This document shows positions 42,010-52,507 of a stretch of DNA of 64,000 nucleotides, piece by piece. The number at the start of each line of letters is the position of its first letter. Position 1 is the first letter of the stretch. The stretch lies in assembly GCA_002110485.1 (NCBI GenBank), contig MOWL01000001.1, forward strand, positions 1 to 64,000, given 5' to 3'. This stretch comes from Emergomyces orientalis. Lineage: Eukaryota > Ascomycota > Eurotiomycetes > Onygenales > Ajellomycetaceae. A model generated the notes under the pieces. It was not told the origin of the DNA. It saw only the letters and a program-made list of their open reading frames with translations, and ran no database searches. Made by a program: the position numbers and the translations under genes.

Positions 42010-44073
42010 ATGTGGGCTGCCCTCCACCGCCGCGTCCCACCCTCATCTCTCAACTTCGTCTCTGTCCGATTGACTGAACAACGCGCACATTCCGGATTTC
42101 GAGGGTGGCCGTCACGACAGGACTCACCCCCTACCAGACATAATTGTTCCGGATTCCGTTCTCAATATAATCCTTCCTGTACGAAATACGCTTCGTCGTT
42201 CTGGACATTCGCTGTCTCCGCTGTTATTGTATTTGGCGGCTTAGGCTTGCGGCATATTTATTGGGCTCAGGACAAATCTATCATCATTACTAAGATCCCC
42301 CCAGTTCTAGAAGGCTTCACCAAAGAAAAAGAAGAAGACGAAGACGAAAAAGGCAACATGTCGACAAATCCGGCTCTCGGTGGGCGTGTTGGCCACCTTA
42401 CAGCAGAGGAGGAAACGAAACTCCGAGAGCTTTGGACGCTCCTTTTTAAGATATTCAAAATTAGCCAGGCTGAGGGGACCGAATCGACAGATGGTTTATT
42501 ATCGCTCCAAACCACTCAAGGTGCAACTGCGAACGCGACAGATACCGCGTCCGTGACGTCAAAGAAAAAGACAACAACAAAGAAACGGTTTGGATTCTTC
42601 GGCAGATATAGTGAGACTGTGGAAGAAAAGGAAGAAAAGGAAGAAAATTCGACCAGCAATGGTCAACCTATGGTTAGCCAAATCAAGATGTCGGACGATG
42701 ACGATAAATATGGGTTAAACAAGGAGTTCTTGGCTGCTTTATCCAGCCAATCGCCTGAGGAGCTACGGACGGCTTTCTGGAATTCGATTAAACATGATAA
42801 CCCGGATGGACTCTTGCTTCGATTCCTTCGTGCAAGGAAGTGGGATGTCCACAAGGCCCTGGTGATGTTGATATCTACTCTGAAATGGAGATCCCAGGAG
42901 TGGAAGGTGGATGACGAGATTGTGTTTAAGGGCGAGTCTGTTGTCCATGAGAACAGCAAGAGTGACGACGCAACCAAGAAAAAGGAGGGTGAGGATATGC
43001 TCCACATGCTTCGAATTGGAGAGGCCTACTGCCGTGGCAAGGATAAGCAAGGGCGGCCTATTTGTTACATCAATGTCCGGCTGCATCGTATCGGCGCTTA
43101 TTGCCAATCCGCTATTGAGAAACATATCATCTTTCAGATCGAGACATCTCGCCTCATGCTGGACTCTAACATAGACACTGCTGTGAGTTATTGATGTCGC
43201 ACACCATAGGCTCTTATCTCAACCAAGTCAGATGCTAATTAAACTCAAGGTTATTGTCTTCGATATGACCGACTTCGGACTGGCGAATATGGTTAGTCTC
43301 CTCTTTTCACCCTGGATCGCTTTTTAAGCATGAGCTTACGTGGTCTCGTAGGACTATATACCCGTTAAATTCATCATCAAATGCTTCGAAGCCAATTACC
43401 CTGAAAGTCTTGGTGCGATTCTTGTCCACAAAGCACCCTGGATATTCTCTGGTAAGCTCCGTTCGCTCCCCAATTCGTTCAAGTGCTGCCTCTAACACAC
43501 TCTGCAGGCTTCTGGGCAATCATCAAGGGCTGGCTGGATCCTGTAGTAGCTTCGAAAGTTCACTTCACATCGAACTATCAGGAGCTAGAAAATTTCATCG
43601 CCAAAGAAGCCATTCCCCGAGGCCTTGGCGGCAGTGACAACTACGAGTACGAATACATAGAACCCAAGCAAGGGGAAAATGACCACATGAAAGACACCGC
43701 GAAAGCCGCCGCTCTCAAAGAAGAAAGACTCAAGATCGTCGACGAGTTCCAAAAGGCGACGTTAGACTGGATAAACAACACTTCTACAGCTGCGGATAAA
43801 CGTGAAGATATTAAAAAGCAGAGGCAAGATATCGCGTCGCGACTTAGTGATTTCTACTGGAAGCTGGATCCATACATCCGTGCACGCTCCATCTATGATC
43901 GTATAAGGGATGCCGAAGCTGCTGCTGCCACCGCTCCGGCCCCGAAAGTAGAAGAAGGCCCTGTGAAAGAGCAAGAGCAAACTCCAGTCTCGGAAAAGGC
44001 TACCACAGACGCTCTGAAGCCACACAGCCAGGTCGTGGAAACTCCGGTTGTGGCTGCGGCCGCTGCTAACTAG
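42010..44073 (+). CDS. csr1: CRAL-TRIO (Sec14-like) lipid-transfer protein, Csr1-like, 626 aa (510 from internal Met)
   Basis: Exons 42010-43182, 43250-43291 (42 nt), 43352-43451 and 43508-44073. The CRAL-TRIO N-domain has GLLLRFLRARKWDVHKALVM, and the lipid-binding domain has YCRGKDKQGRPICYINVRLH, IVFDMTDFGLANM, IKCFEANYPESLGAILVHKA and GFWAIIKGWLDPVVASKVHF. Fungal Csr1 (Sfh2) homologues are phosphatidylinositol-transfer proteins. Start choice is open: ATG 42358 (MSTNPALGGRVGHLTAEEE) resembles the usual start, but the frame is open far upstream and from ATG 42010 would add a basic leader and a membrane segment (FWTFAVSAVIVFGGLGLRHI). The stop-free length of over 160 codons makes that extension credible. 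The C-terminus is Glu/Ala-rich. Confidence 0.85.
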
Positions 44074-45158
44074 ACTACTTCCGTTCACTCTCCCTTTTTG
44101 AATTTTTTTCCTCCAATCCTCCAAGGGTTTTCATGTTACGTCTTATGCTCTTCTACCCTCTCTTTTCTTTTCCCTATTGTATTCGGCCCCCCAATTTTCT
44201 TCCACTTTCTAGATCTTACATCTTTTCTCCCATCGTTTTCCACACCTGTCTGATATTCGGCTTGCCCTTTGACCATGTTTACGGAGTCATGTGTTTTCTT
44301 TACTTTATAAAGTCGATCGTTTTTCTCTTTCGGATTTTCCCCTTCTGTTTCCCCTGTACATATGATACAGTTGCTTGAGTACCCACCGTGGTAGATCCGG
44401 TACGCTCGGAGCCCATACACATATTATATATACGCAAATATATGTATACAACAAAAATTACATAAGTCAGCCATTCAAATCGATTAGTCAATCAATCGAG
44501 CGAGCAAGCAATGTATGAAGGTAACCAAAAGGTATCCTCCTTCAACAATTTTTTGAAGTCCTATGGTGCATTCTCTCTCCTGCCGAGGTAAGTCTGAATT
44601 AAGTATGACTGGGATTGTAAGCCAGTGTGAGAGTTTAAAATTACCTAGGTACCTGTCCTGCGTAAATGCGGGGGAAGGCGAGATGTGGGTTCCCCCACTA
44701 TGTAATTTCCCCTCCCAAGGGTGGAAAACGGGGGAGGAGAAGGGAACCAGATCAGCGCGGGGATGGCGGGGTGCCTTGATATGTCCCGCACGTGCTCTTA
44801 ATATCATACCGGGAGGAATCAAGTACAAAAAGTTAATAGATAGAAGAAGAGAACGCCTAGGTAGTTATGACATTCATTCACTCATTGATATATATCCATA
44901 CATATAACTGCTGGGTGAGCTGGTGGAGAGTTAGATAAATAAATAAAAATTAGGTATTTCATTGTGGAAATCAGGTTTTCCTCCATAATTTTTGCCCGCA
45001 CTTGAATAGCCCCTCCTTTTTTCCTACATACATCCAGAACTACAACAAAAACTCAAGCGAGGAGAGATGACCGGCTCTCCACATTTCCCAGCCCCCAGTC
45101 CCCTGAGCAAGCCCCATCAAAGATTTCTCCCTTCATCGGAGTGACTTTGGTATTTAAG
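44074..45158. other. intergenic, no gene seen
   Basis: The first 300 bp are pyrimidine-rich and look like 3' UTR of the CRAL-TRIO gene. The rest separates convergent genes. Confidence 0.5.
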
Positions 45159-46569
45159 TTACATCTTCGATTTCAGCTCCTCGCACAGCACCTTGAGCTC
45201 ATCCTTGTCCGCGTCATAGTTAGGCCAACCGACAGTGAGCCCTTGTTTTTCGTTTGGCTTGGGGATCTAAATTGAGGGCGAGCGGCGGAGAGAAAAGGGG
45301 TTTCCAATGTTAGTAAATATGGTTCTAGAGTGTTTTGTGTGGCTTGCATTGGGTTACATGGCTGCTTGTATTAAGTTGAGGGTAGCGGGGTGCCTAGCGG
45401 TGTGCTGCTGAGTCGCTTCCGCTCTCTTTTTTTTGCCTTCAATATGAACATGTCTCGGCTTGGGTTGGGAAGAAAATCCACGATAAAAAATTTTCAAAAA
45501 AAAAATTAGAACGTACCATGTGAACGTGGACCTGGACGGAAAATTGTTAGCAATGGGGAAAATAAAAGGACATCAGGAAAATCAAAAATTAACTAAGAAG
45601 TTAACCAAGAGGGTTTGTGTTTGCAAACTTACATGATCAACGTACTGGTGGGCAGGTTTTCCGTTATTCTGGAGGATATTGAAATCCACTGCGCCAGAGG
45701 CAATTGCTAGCTTTTTCGCAACGGGCTGCACAGGAATAATATTGAATAAGGGGGTTGTTTTGGTTAGCTGATCATTCTCCAAAATATGCTTCTTGTTACT
45801 TATCCCGGACATCTAAGGAGAAAATATATAGCAATTGGCCAGAGAGAAGAATCTAGGTTAAATTCGCAGCATTGGCAGCCTGTATGCAGTAAGGTTGATG
45901 AATCTCACTGCGCGGCCTCGCACGTGCGTTTCCCTCCGATATTCACATTTTGCATTTTTCTTGAGAATCTCAGGCGAAACGACAGCAGAAAGACTAATAG
46001 ATATCACCAGGTTTGATGCACATACCAAAAGCTCAGCAAGATCTTGGTCGGGAATATCGGTGAGTTTGACACCATGGAATTTAGGGATGACGAGCTGAAG
46101 TAGCATTGCCAGTAGTTAGCTTATCGACTTTCTTTCGCATTTTTACTTTTATTTTATTAAAAAAAAGCAATTGTTTCATCGGAAAGTTATATGGGGAACA
46201 CAAATGGCTCCATTTCTGATCAGCCATAATGGCCCGTCGCCAATGGAAGTTTAAGCGGGTATACAACCACCGCTTGGCCACCAAGGTGAAAGTTGTGGCT
46301 GCATTCCATAGTCCCCAAACCATAGATATGAAAGCAGCTGGGCGCATAAACTCACCGCATGACCCTTGCTCAGTGGCTGGATGTCGAGGAAGGCCAGAAC
46401 CCGTTCGCTTTCAAAGAGCTTGAAGCAAGGGAGCTCACCTTGTAGAAATGGTGTTAGTATACATTGTTTCTGGATGAGAGTGGCCAATGATGTCAGCCAG
46501 TTGCGAGGGAGCAGGATACATACCCTTCACGATCTTACAGAAGATACAAGCAGCGGAAGCAGCAGACAT
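45159..46569 (-). CDS. hnt1: HIT-family nucleotide hydrolase Hnt1/HINT, 137 aa, six exons
   Basis: Exons 46569-46524, 46438-46356, 46094-46026, 45725-45633, 45531-45517 (15 nt) and 45266-45159; 138 codons including the stop, all phases agree. Sequence: MSAASAACIFCKIVKGELPC, then FLDIQPLSKGHALVIPKFHG, DFNILQNNGKPAHQYVDH, VHVHM, IPKPNEKQGLTVGWPN. The catalytic histidine triad H-x-H-x-H is DHVHVHM, made by joining exon 4 to the 15-nt microexon. The zinc Cys pair CIFC is present. HINT proteins hydrolyse AMP-lysine and adenosine phosphoramidates, forming a homodimer. Introns of 250-300 bp are long for this genome, which is why the gene is easily missed. It is convergent with the CRAL-TRIO gene. 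Confidence 0.92.
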
Positions 46570-47863
46570 GGCGAAGGTATTTGGTATGTAGTAATTTTTG
46601 GAAATAAAGATCAGCTGGTGTAATGTGAAGGCGGGGAGGTTCGACTTATTTATAGATGGGGGTTTTTGTTGTTGATGTTGATATCAGTGTTGGTTTCGTT
46701 GACCAGTGAGGGGAGAGGAGGATTCAGCTGTCCAGGATGAACAAAATATAACGCCTACCCCCCCACAACGCGCGGGTGACTAAAGGGATGACAAAATTCA
46801 GCTACAATTTAGGCAGCAGAAAAAAAGAAAACAATCATTAAAAATAGTTACATATATATTTCATTCAAATCCACGTTAAAAATAAAACAGCCGCCTTCTT
46901 CCAGATCGCATTTCTCCGGATTCGAACCCGCGGTCATATTCTGCTTACATAATAACAGGGTAGGATATAAAACAGTTCAAGGCCATAAGCAGGGAGGAGT
47001 GGAACAAGCTAGCTCAGAATCCATTTCTTGCCTTTTACCAGAGATGGCCGTGGCTCTGTCCAAAATACTCCTATACACGAATCTTTGGAATCTGCCTATC
47101 GACAACAGTCGGTCGATAATTTTATGCTCTTTTTTACTACATTTTCTCCTACTTACCTACTTGCTAGGTAAGGGTTTTTGCCTCAAGAGAGGGAATGCTG
47201 TGAGATCCTTTCCTACTTTTCCTGTCGGTGACTGTTGCAATAATAGGACCACTTTGAGTGCGTGGAATTTGGCATAGGCCTGTCTGCATATCATTCTCTT
47301 CTCCTCACCCCGCATCTTCCTCATGGGCCTTACAAAACTGCCTAAACGCCGCATCAATATCGAAAGCGAGGGTATGCTAGTCCTATATTATCCAATGGGA
47401 TAGGAAAAGAAAGAATACTGTGATTGATTGAGGTTGAAGAGTGTTTACACGGACATTATGTTAAACTGCACCGATTCGGGCCACCACCCAGAAGTTTCTT
47501 GAGTTGCCTAAGGCCTTTCGGTGCATCGACATAAAAAGTATATTAACGGCATTCTTCAACCCCCCACCCATTTACGGTAAAAGTTCGACAAGGCTGACGG
47601 GCATCGGCTATGAACAAACATAGATTATTTTAGTTAGCACTATTGCCCTTGCGATTGGGTAATAATTTTTAGTTGATAGCCGATTTGCAGCTAGGATACA
47701 CCTTATCCATCGACCCCTCATGGCTGCGGCATTCTGACGCATTTCTTAATACAACTCATTAACAAACATTACATACATATCTTCTTGTAGAAGAATATTC
47801 ATCCTACACAACACGGTTTAATATCATAATTTACTGTCTTCGCGGCCATTTCGCAGAATAGCC
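46570..47863. other. 1.3 kb intergenic, divergent promoter space
   Basis: No gene supported. A tRNA-like T-arm motif (46,911-46,934) is isolated and judged not to be a tRNA. Confidence 0.5.
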
Positions 47864-49555
47864 ATGCTGACCACTGAGCTCTCTGAGGCCGATGTTTCGG
47901 GGCTGCAGGCTAATAAGGAGAGATTGTGGGGTTATATTCATCATAGTTGTCAATGGGGCTCTGGCATAAGATGGGGAGAGTATGTTTGTTCCTTTTTACC
48001 TACTTTGTGTGCTTTCATTTATATTGTTATGGTGCAGGGCTTTCAACATACCCTTCATAACTGGTTGTAATATCTCTGTACATAGAAGCCGGTATATGGC
48101 AAATGTTTGGGAAAGATACACAGACTTTAAACAAAACCGAAGTCAATGCGTTAAATATAGGTGATAATATGAACTATTATGCTAATGCCCAATTTTCTTC
48201 ACCTTACAGTGGCCCAACAGATACGGGGATGGGCCGCCTAGCCCTCTCACAAGAAGATAAACAAGTACGAGACTGGTTTATCGAAACCACCAAGGCTCTG
48301 GGTTGCAATATCACGGTCGATGAGATGGGTAATATCTTTGCTGTCCGTCCCGGGCGGAGAAATGATGTCCCCGCCACTTTCATTGGGAGCCATCTAGACA
48401 CACAGCCCACCGGCGGCAGATACGATGGTATTTTAGGGGTCTGTGCGGGAATCGAGATGCTTAAAGTCCTAGAAGAAAGCGGGATTACCACGGAGGGTGG
48501 AGTTGGTGTGGTCAATTGGACGAAGTAAGTCAAGCACATCCCGCCTTTCCTCTTCCTCCCCTTCTCCCCCCTTTTAAGTGTTGATAAAAGCGAAAATGAA
48601 CACCAACAAAAACTATAGCGAAGAAGGTGCCCGCTTCCCCATAAGCATGGTCTCCTCCGGCGTCTGGGCGGGTAAAATCCCTCTCGACAAAGCCCATAAC
48701 CTCTGCGAAATCCCCACCGTCGCCTCCCTCCCCACCGCCGCCTCCGCCCCAGAAACCATGAAGTCTGCTCTGGAAAAGATCGGCTACTTAGGTACAACTC
48801 CATGCTCGCACACTACATACCCCATCGCCGCCCATTTCGAACTCCACATTGAGCAGGGGCCCTACCTCATCACCGCAGGCCAGCGCGTGGGCGTCGTCAC
48901 CGCTGTCCAGGCATATCGCTGGTACCGCATCAACGTGACTGGTCGCGATACACACACGGGGACCACGGCTTTCGAGCACCGCGCGGACGCACTCTACGCC
49001 TCAGCAAAGATGATGGTACGTGCGCGCGAGATCGCGCAGAAACACGGCGGTCTAGCCAGCGTCGGGATAGTCGATATCAAGCCTGGCAGCGTCAATACGA
49101 TCCCTGGTTTTGTCAGTTTCAGTCTTGATTTCCGCGCGGCGGATACGGCGATTGTAGAGCGGTGCGATGCGGAGTTGCGGGAGGAGTTTGCGGCGATTGC
49201 GGCGGAGGAAGGGAAAGGGATTGGGAAGCCGTGTCGGGTTGAGTGGGTGTTGGATTTTGATAGTCCGGCTGTTAATTTCCATGAGGACTGTATTGGATGT
49301 GTGACGGAGTCGGCTAGGGCGGTTGTGAAGGATCAGCCGAACCCTGAGTCCCTGTATCGTACGATTAGGAGTGGGGCGGGGCATGATAGTGTCTTTACGT
49401 CGAAGAGAGTGCCGACGAGTATGGTATTTGTGCCGTGTAAGGATGGAGTGAGTCACCACCCAGAGGAGTTTTCATCGGCGGATGATTGTGTTACGGGGAC
49501 GTCGGTTATTTTGCAGGCTGTTGTGAGGTATGACCGAATGAGGTTCAAGGAATAA
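47864..49555 (+). CDS. pyd3: beta-ureidopropionase / N-carbamoyl amidohydrolase (M20 family), 455 aa
   Basis: Exons 47864-47979, 48210-48524 and 48619-49555; introns 230 and 94 nt; 456 codons including the stop. M20-type metal ligands are present: IGSHLDTQPTGGRYDGILG (His and Asp), WTNEEGARFP (Glu, rebuilt across intron 2), HFELHIEQGP (His) and DGVSHHPEEF (last His). The dimerisation lid has GRDTHTGTTAF. This is the layout of hydantoinase/carbamoylase enzymes; in fungi the closest role is Pyd3, which hydrolyses N-carbamoyl-beta-alanine to beta-alanine, CO2 and ammonia in pyrimidine catabolism, and the length fits. Related enzymes act on ureidoglycolate, allantoate or carbamoyl-L-amino acids, so the substrate is inferred. 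All metal ligands are kept, so it is probably active in the cytosol. Confidence 0.85.
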
Positions 49556-49989
49556 GGGGTAATATATGTGGTAGTCCCGAATCGAGCAAGGTGGGTTGAG
49601 GTTGGCTGTTTTCTGTTGAACTTCGTCAGCTGTTGGAAAATGATTGAAAAACATATATTCACAGTCTCAGATGGGAAATGAGTCAACTCGATGTCGTAGA
49701 AGATACCGCCCTGGCAATGCCCTCTCTAATAGAGGAGCTTCACTAGCTGCACCTGGCCACAGAGTAAAACCATGCAGTATCAAAATCATGTTCACGCATT
49801 ATAAAATAAAAATGGATGCACAAGAGTAATCGTCGTCAACGTAATTTTTTCTTTTCCATTGAGGTTAAAATATTGTATTTAATTTCCCCGTCATTCTCAT
49901 CAATCCACACGATACCCGGACATAATCCCTCCCATTACCTGTTAACCACAGGACAAAAACTCCACCGATCCCGACATCATCATCTTCAT

Positions 49990-50724
49990 CTAAGAAGATG
50001 GTGGGGGAGGGGCGCCACGTCCACGACCGAAGCCGCCACGGAACGAAGGAGCAAAGTCGCCAGGAGCACCACCTTCCTTGCCCTCACCCTGCTCACGGCG
50101 TCTGTAACCACCATCGCCACGGGGGCCACCACGGCCACCGCCAGGGCGTCTCTCGCGCTCTTCGCCGCCCATCATGCCGCGGGGGGGAGCGTGCGAGCGC
50201 TGCTGCTTGATGTGGGTAGCGGGGACAATTTCAGCGGGCAGATGGAGCCATTCGCGGAGGTAGTCGAGGCCCTCAGGGGTGAGGGTGTAGTAGTAGTATT
50301 GCCAGGAGAAGCGGGTCTTAAGGTAACCGCGCGAGGTCAGGGATTGGCAGGCCTTGATCACCTATTATTTTCATAGTGTTATTAGGTGGTTTTCCTTCAT
50401 TAATTTTGCAATTCTGGGGGTCCCTTACGTAGAGGTTCTTGGTGTCAATGTCACCATGCTTGGGAAGGTTGAAGTCCTTCTTGGCCACGAGTACACCCTC
50501 TGTAAGTTTTTTATGTGAATCATTAGAATCGATATATTCATACACATGCCAATTCAATGTGCAATAAAGTAAAAAAATCTAGTGGTCGAAAAAAGTGCGC
50601 TTGTGTTCAACATACCACGGAAGAGGTACTCGTGGATCTTCTTGCGGTCAGCTTTGGGGATCAGCCTGGATAATGATAGTTAGTATTCCGCAGCACAATT
50701 AAGATGAAAGTCAGTTGCTTACAT
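49990..50724 (-). CDS. rps10: 40S ribosomal protein eS10 (RPS10), 164 aa
   Basis: The start codon is split: A50724-T50723, then an intron (50,722-50,666; GTAAGC...CCAG), then G at 50,665 followed by CTGATCCCC. Remaining exons are 50665-50616, 50499-50429 and 50361-49990. The product reads MLIPKADRKKIHEYLFREGV, LVAKKDFNLPKHGDIDTKNL, YVIKACQSLTSRGYLKTRFS, QYYYYTLTPEGLDYLREWLH, the conserved eS10 winged-helix domain, and ends in a Gly/Arg-rich tail (GGGRGGPRGD). Length is normal. eS10 sits at the head/beak of the small subunit near the mRNA entry. Without splicing the ATG would be followed directly by TAA, so translation depends on removing intron 1. Divergent from sde2. Confidence 0.95.
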
Positions 50725-51129
50725 TGTCGCGAGTTCCTGGCGTAATTCGGGGAATCGCTTTGACAATGGGGTATTCGGCAGTGATGAGGGTGAACTGGAA
50801 GAATTGCGGGTGGTTGAGCTGGAGTAGACCAAAAGCCCTTGACACAGTCTTCGATTTGTCGACAGTGTGAGCGACAACGTGACTAGGGTTTGCCCTAAGC
50901 GACGAATACGGAAGTCACGTGATATTTTTTAGCGTGCATGACTAATAAAATTATCGCATCATGTGACTTTCCTATCTCGCCCTCGCCCTGTCTCAAAACG
51001 ACGTCAACTTCAACTTCTCTACCTCTTTTCCCATCGCTTACCACCAACCACCCGTTAACGTCAAGTCGATAGAGTATAGAGGAACAGCCATTTGAGACCA
51101 TCAAAACAGAATCATATCCTACTATCACC
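50725..51129. promoter_or_regulatory. divergent promoter region between rps10 and sde2
   Basis: 405 bp between the two start codons, with no coding frame. A pyrimidine-rich stretch precedes the sde2 start. It probably serves both genes. Confidence 0.5.
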
Positions 51130-52095
51130 ATGGCTCCTCAAGCGATAAACTTCCTCCTGTCCTCCTTCCCCGGCTTGCCATTGCCACCCACCCTCTCGTT
51201 TGCTCTCCCATCCACCTCAACCATTGCCGATGTTGCGGACAACATATCCTCGCGTTTACCATCATCTCTGAGGGACTTATCCTCTCGCCTTATCCTCACG
51301 ACTACCAGCAATAAACAACTCCTACCTTACTCTCCAGAATCCATCTCCACCCTCCTCGATGGCGCGCATACCCTCTCGCAATCCACATTTATCCCTCTTC
51401 GACTTAGCGCCGGATTATGTGGTGGAAAGGGCGGTTTCGGCTCCCAGCTTCGTGCTGCTGGAGGTCGTATGTCTAGTCGCCGCAAAGGAAACCAGGAAGA
51501 GAACAATGGATCGAACCGTAACCTCGATGGTCGTCGACTACGGACGGTGAAGGAAGCTAAAGCGTTAGCCGAGTACCTTGCACTCAAGCCCGATATGGAC
51601 AAGAAGGCAAAGGAAGCTAGGAAAAAGCGATGGGAGGCTGTGGTCGAGGCAGCTGAGAGACGTGAGGCGGAGATTCGAAACGGCGAAGGCAAGGGAAAAG
51701 TTGATGGTGTCTGGATGGAAGATAAGGAAGAAGTGGGTGAGAAGGCGAGAGAAGCTGTTTTGCGCGCGATGAAAGAAGGGAACTGGAAAGACAACCTGGC
51801 CGGTGTTGAGGGTTTGGGTGGGTCCAGCACCAGTGCTAGCAACAGCAGTGAAAGTAGCAGGTCGTCTGCGAATCCGAGCGATGGAAGCGATATGGAGGAT
51901 GTTGCTGAGACAAGCACGAGTGCGTCGATACGACCGGGACCAGGCAAGCCCACTGCTCCTGTCAGGAGATATTTTGGTTTCGACGAAGAGGATGATGATG
52001 AATTGATGAGTGATGAAGAAGACGAAGACGAAAACGAATATTTGGCCGAACCTGACGGAAAAAAAATTGAAGGGAAGGGGAAGGGGAAGGCTTGA
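51130..52095 (+). CDS. sde2: Sde2, ubiquitin-fold splicing/genome-maintenance factor, 321 aa
   Basis: Intronless. The first 99 residues form the ubiquitin-like domain of Sde2 and end LCGG, followed by KGGFGSQLRAAGGRMSSRRK, the Sde2 hallmark. In fission yeast the ubiquitin-like part is cut off between GG (98-99 here) and K100 by deubiquitinase-type proteases, freeing Sde2-C, which joins the spliceosome and supports splicing of selected introns and telomere silencing. The Arg-rich helix (LRTVKEAKALAEYLALKPDM) and a basic coiled coil follow, then a Ser-rich and strongly acidic tail (EDEDENEYLAEPDG). The cleavage-site residues are intact. Start ATG 51130 is the first in frame and has good context (ACCATGG). 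Confidence 0.93.
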   Translation: MAPQAINFLLSSFPGLPLPPTLSFALPSTSTIADVADNISSRLPSSLRDLSSRLILTTTSNKQLLPYSPESISTLLDGAHTLSQSTFIPLRLSAGLCGGKGGFGSQLRAAGGRMSSRRKGNQEENNGSNRNLDGRRLRTVKEAKALAEYLALKPDMDKKAKEARKKRWEAVVEAAERREAEIRNGEGKGKVDGVWMEDKEEVGEKAREAVLRAMKEGNWKDNLAGVEGLGGSSTSASNSSESSRSSANPSDGSDMEDVAETSTSASIRPGPGKPTAPVRRYFGFDEEDDDELMSDEEDEDENEYLAEPDGKKIEGKGKGKA

Positions 52096-52507
52096 TTTGA
52101 AATTTTTGCGTACCCTTTTGTCCATTTTTACGATGCAAGGTGTCAGGAGTTTTTGGGTCTTATATTGGTCTGTTGAGCTCGATGCTTTGGTTGGCTCTGT
52201 ATATGTAGGTTCCGGGATAAATGTTTAATTTTTTCTTAATAAAATCAATGAGCACTATACATTTATCCACTATCATTATAACCCTCATTTCCTTTGATTA
52301 TCTATCAGCGTAAATACGTTTCAAGTTTGTTGAATTGTCCAGCATCCATGAGGTAGCTATCAAACCAATATCTGCCTTTTACGGTTGCCCTAGCGGACCA
52401 CATGGGCAATTCTTCATTTTCTTTTTCTGCAACCAGAACTTTTAACAGCAGCCAGGATTTCACTAATTTGTTGCAGTGGCTATTGTTTAATTATTTTACC
52501 TAAGAAA

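Noticed and set aside
46911..46934. tRNA-like T-arm (GGATTCGAACCCGCGG)
   Set aside because: The T-loop consensus is there on the minus strand, but the stem does not pair properly and no D-arm, anticodon arm or acceptor stem is found at the expected distance.
49990..50376. Plus-strand 186-codon frame opposite eS10
   Set aside because: Shadow of the Gly/Arg-rich eS10 tail.
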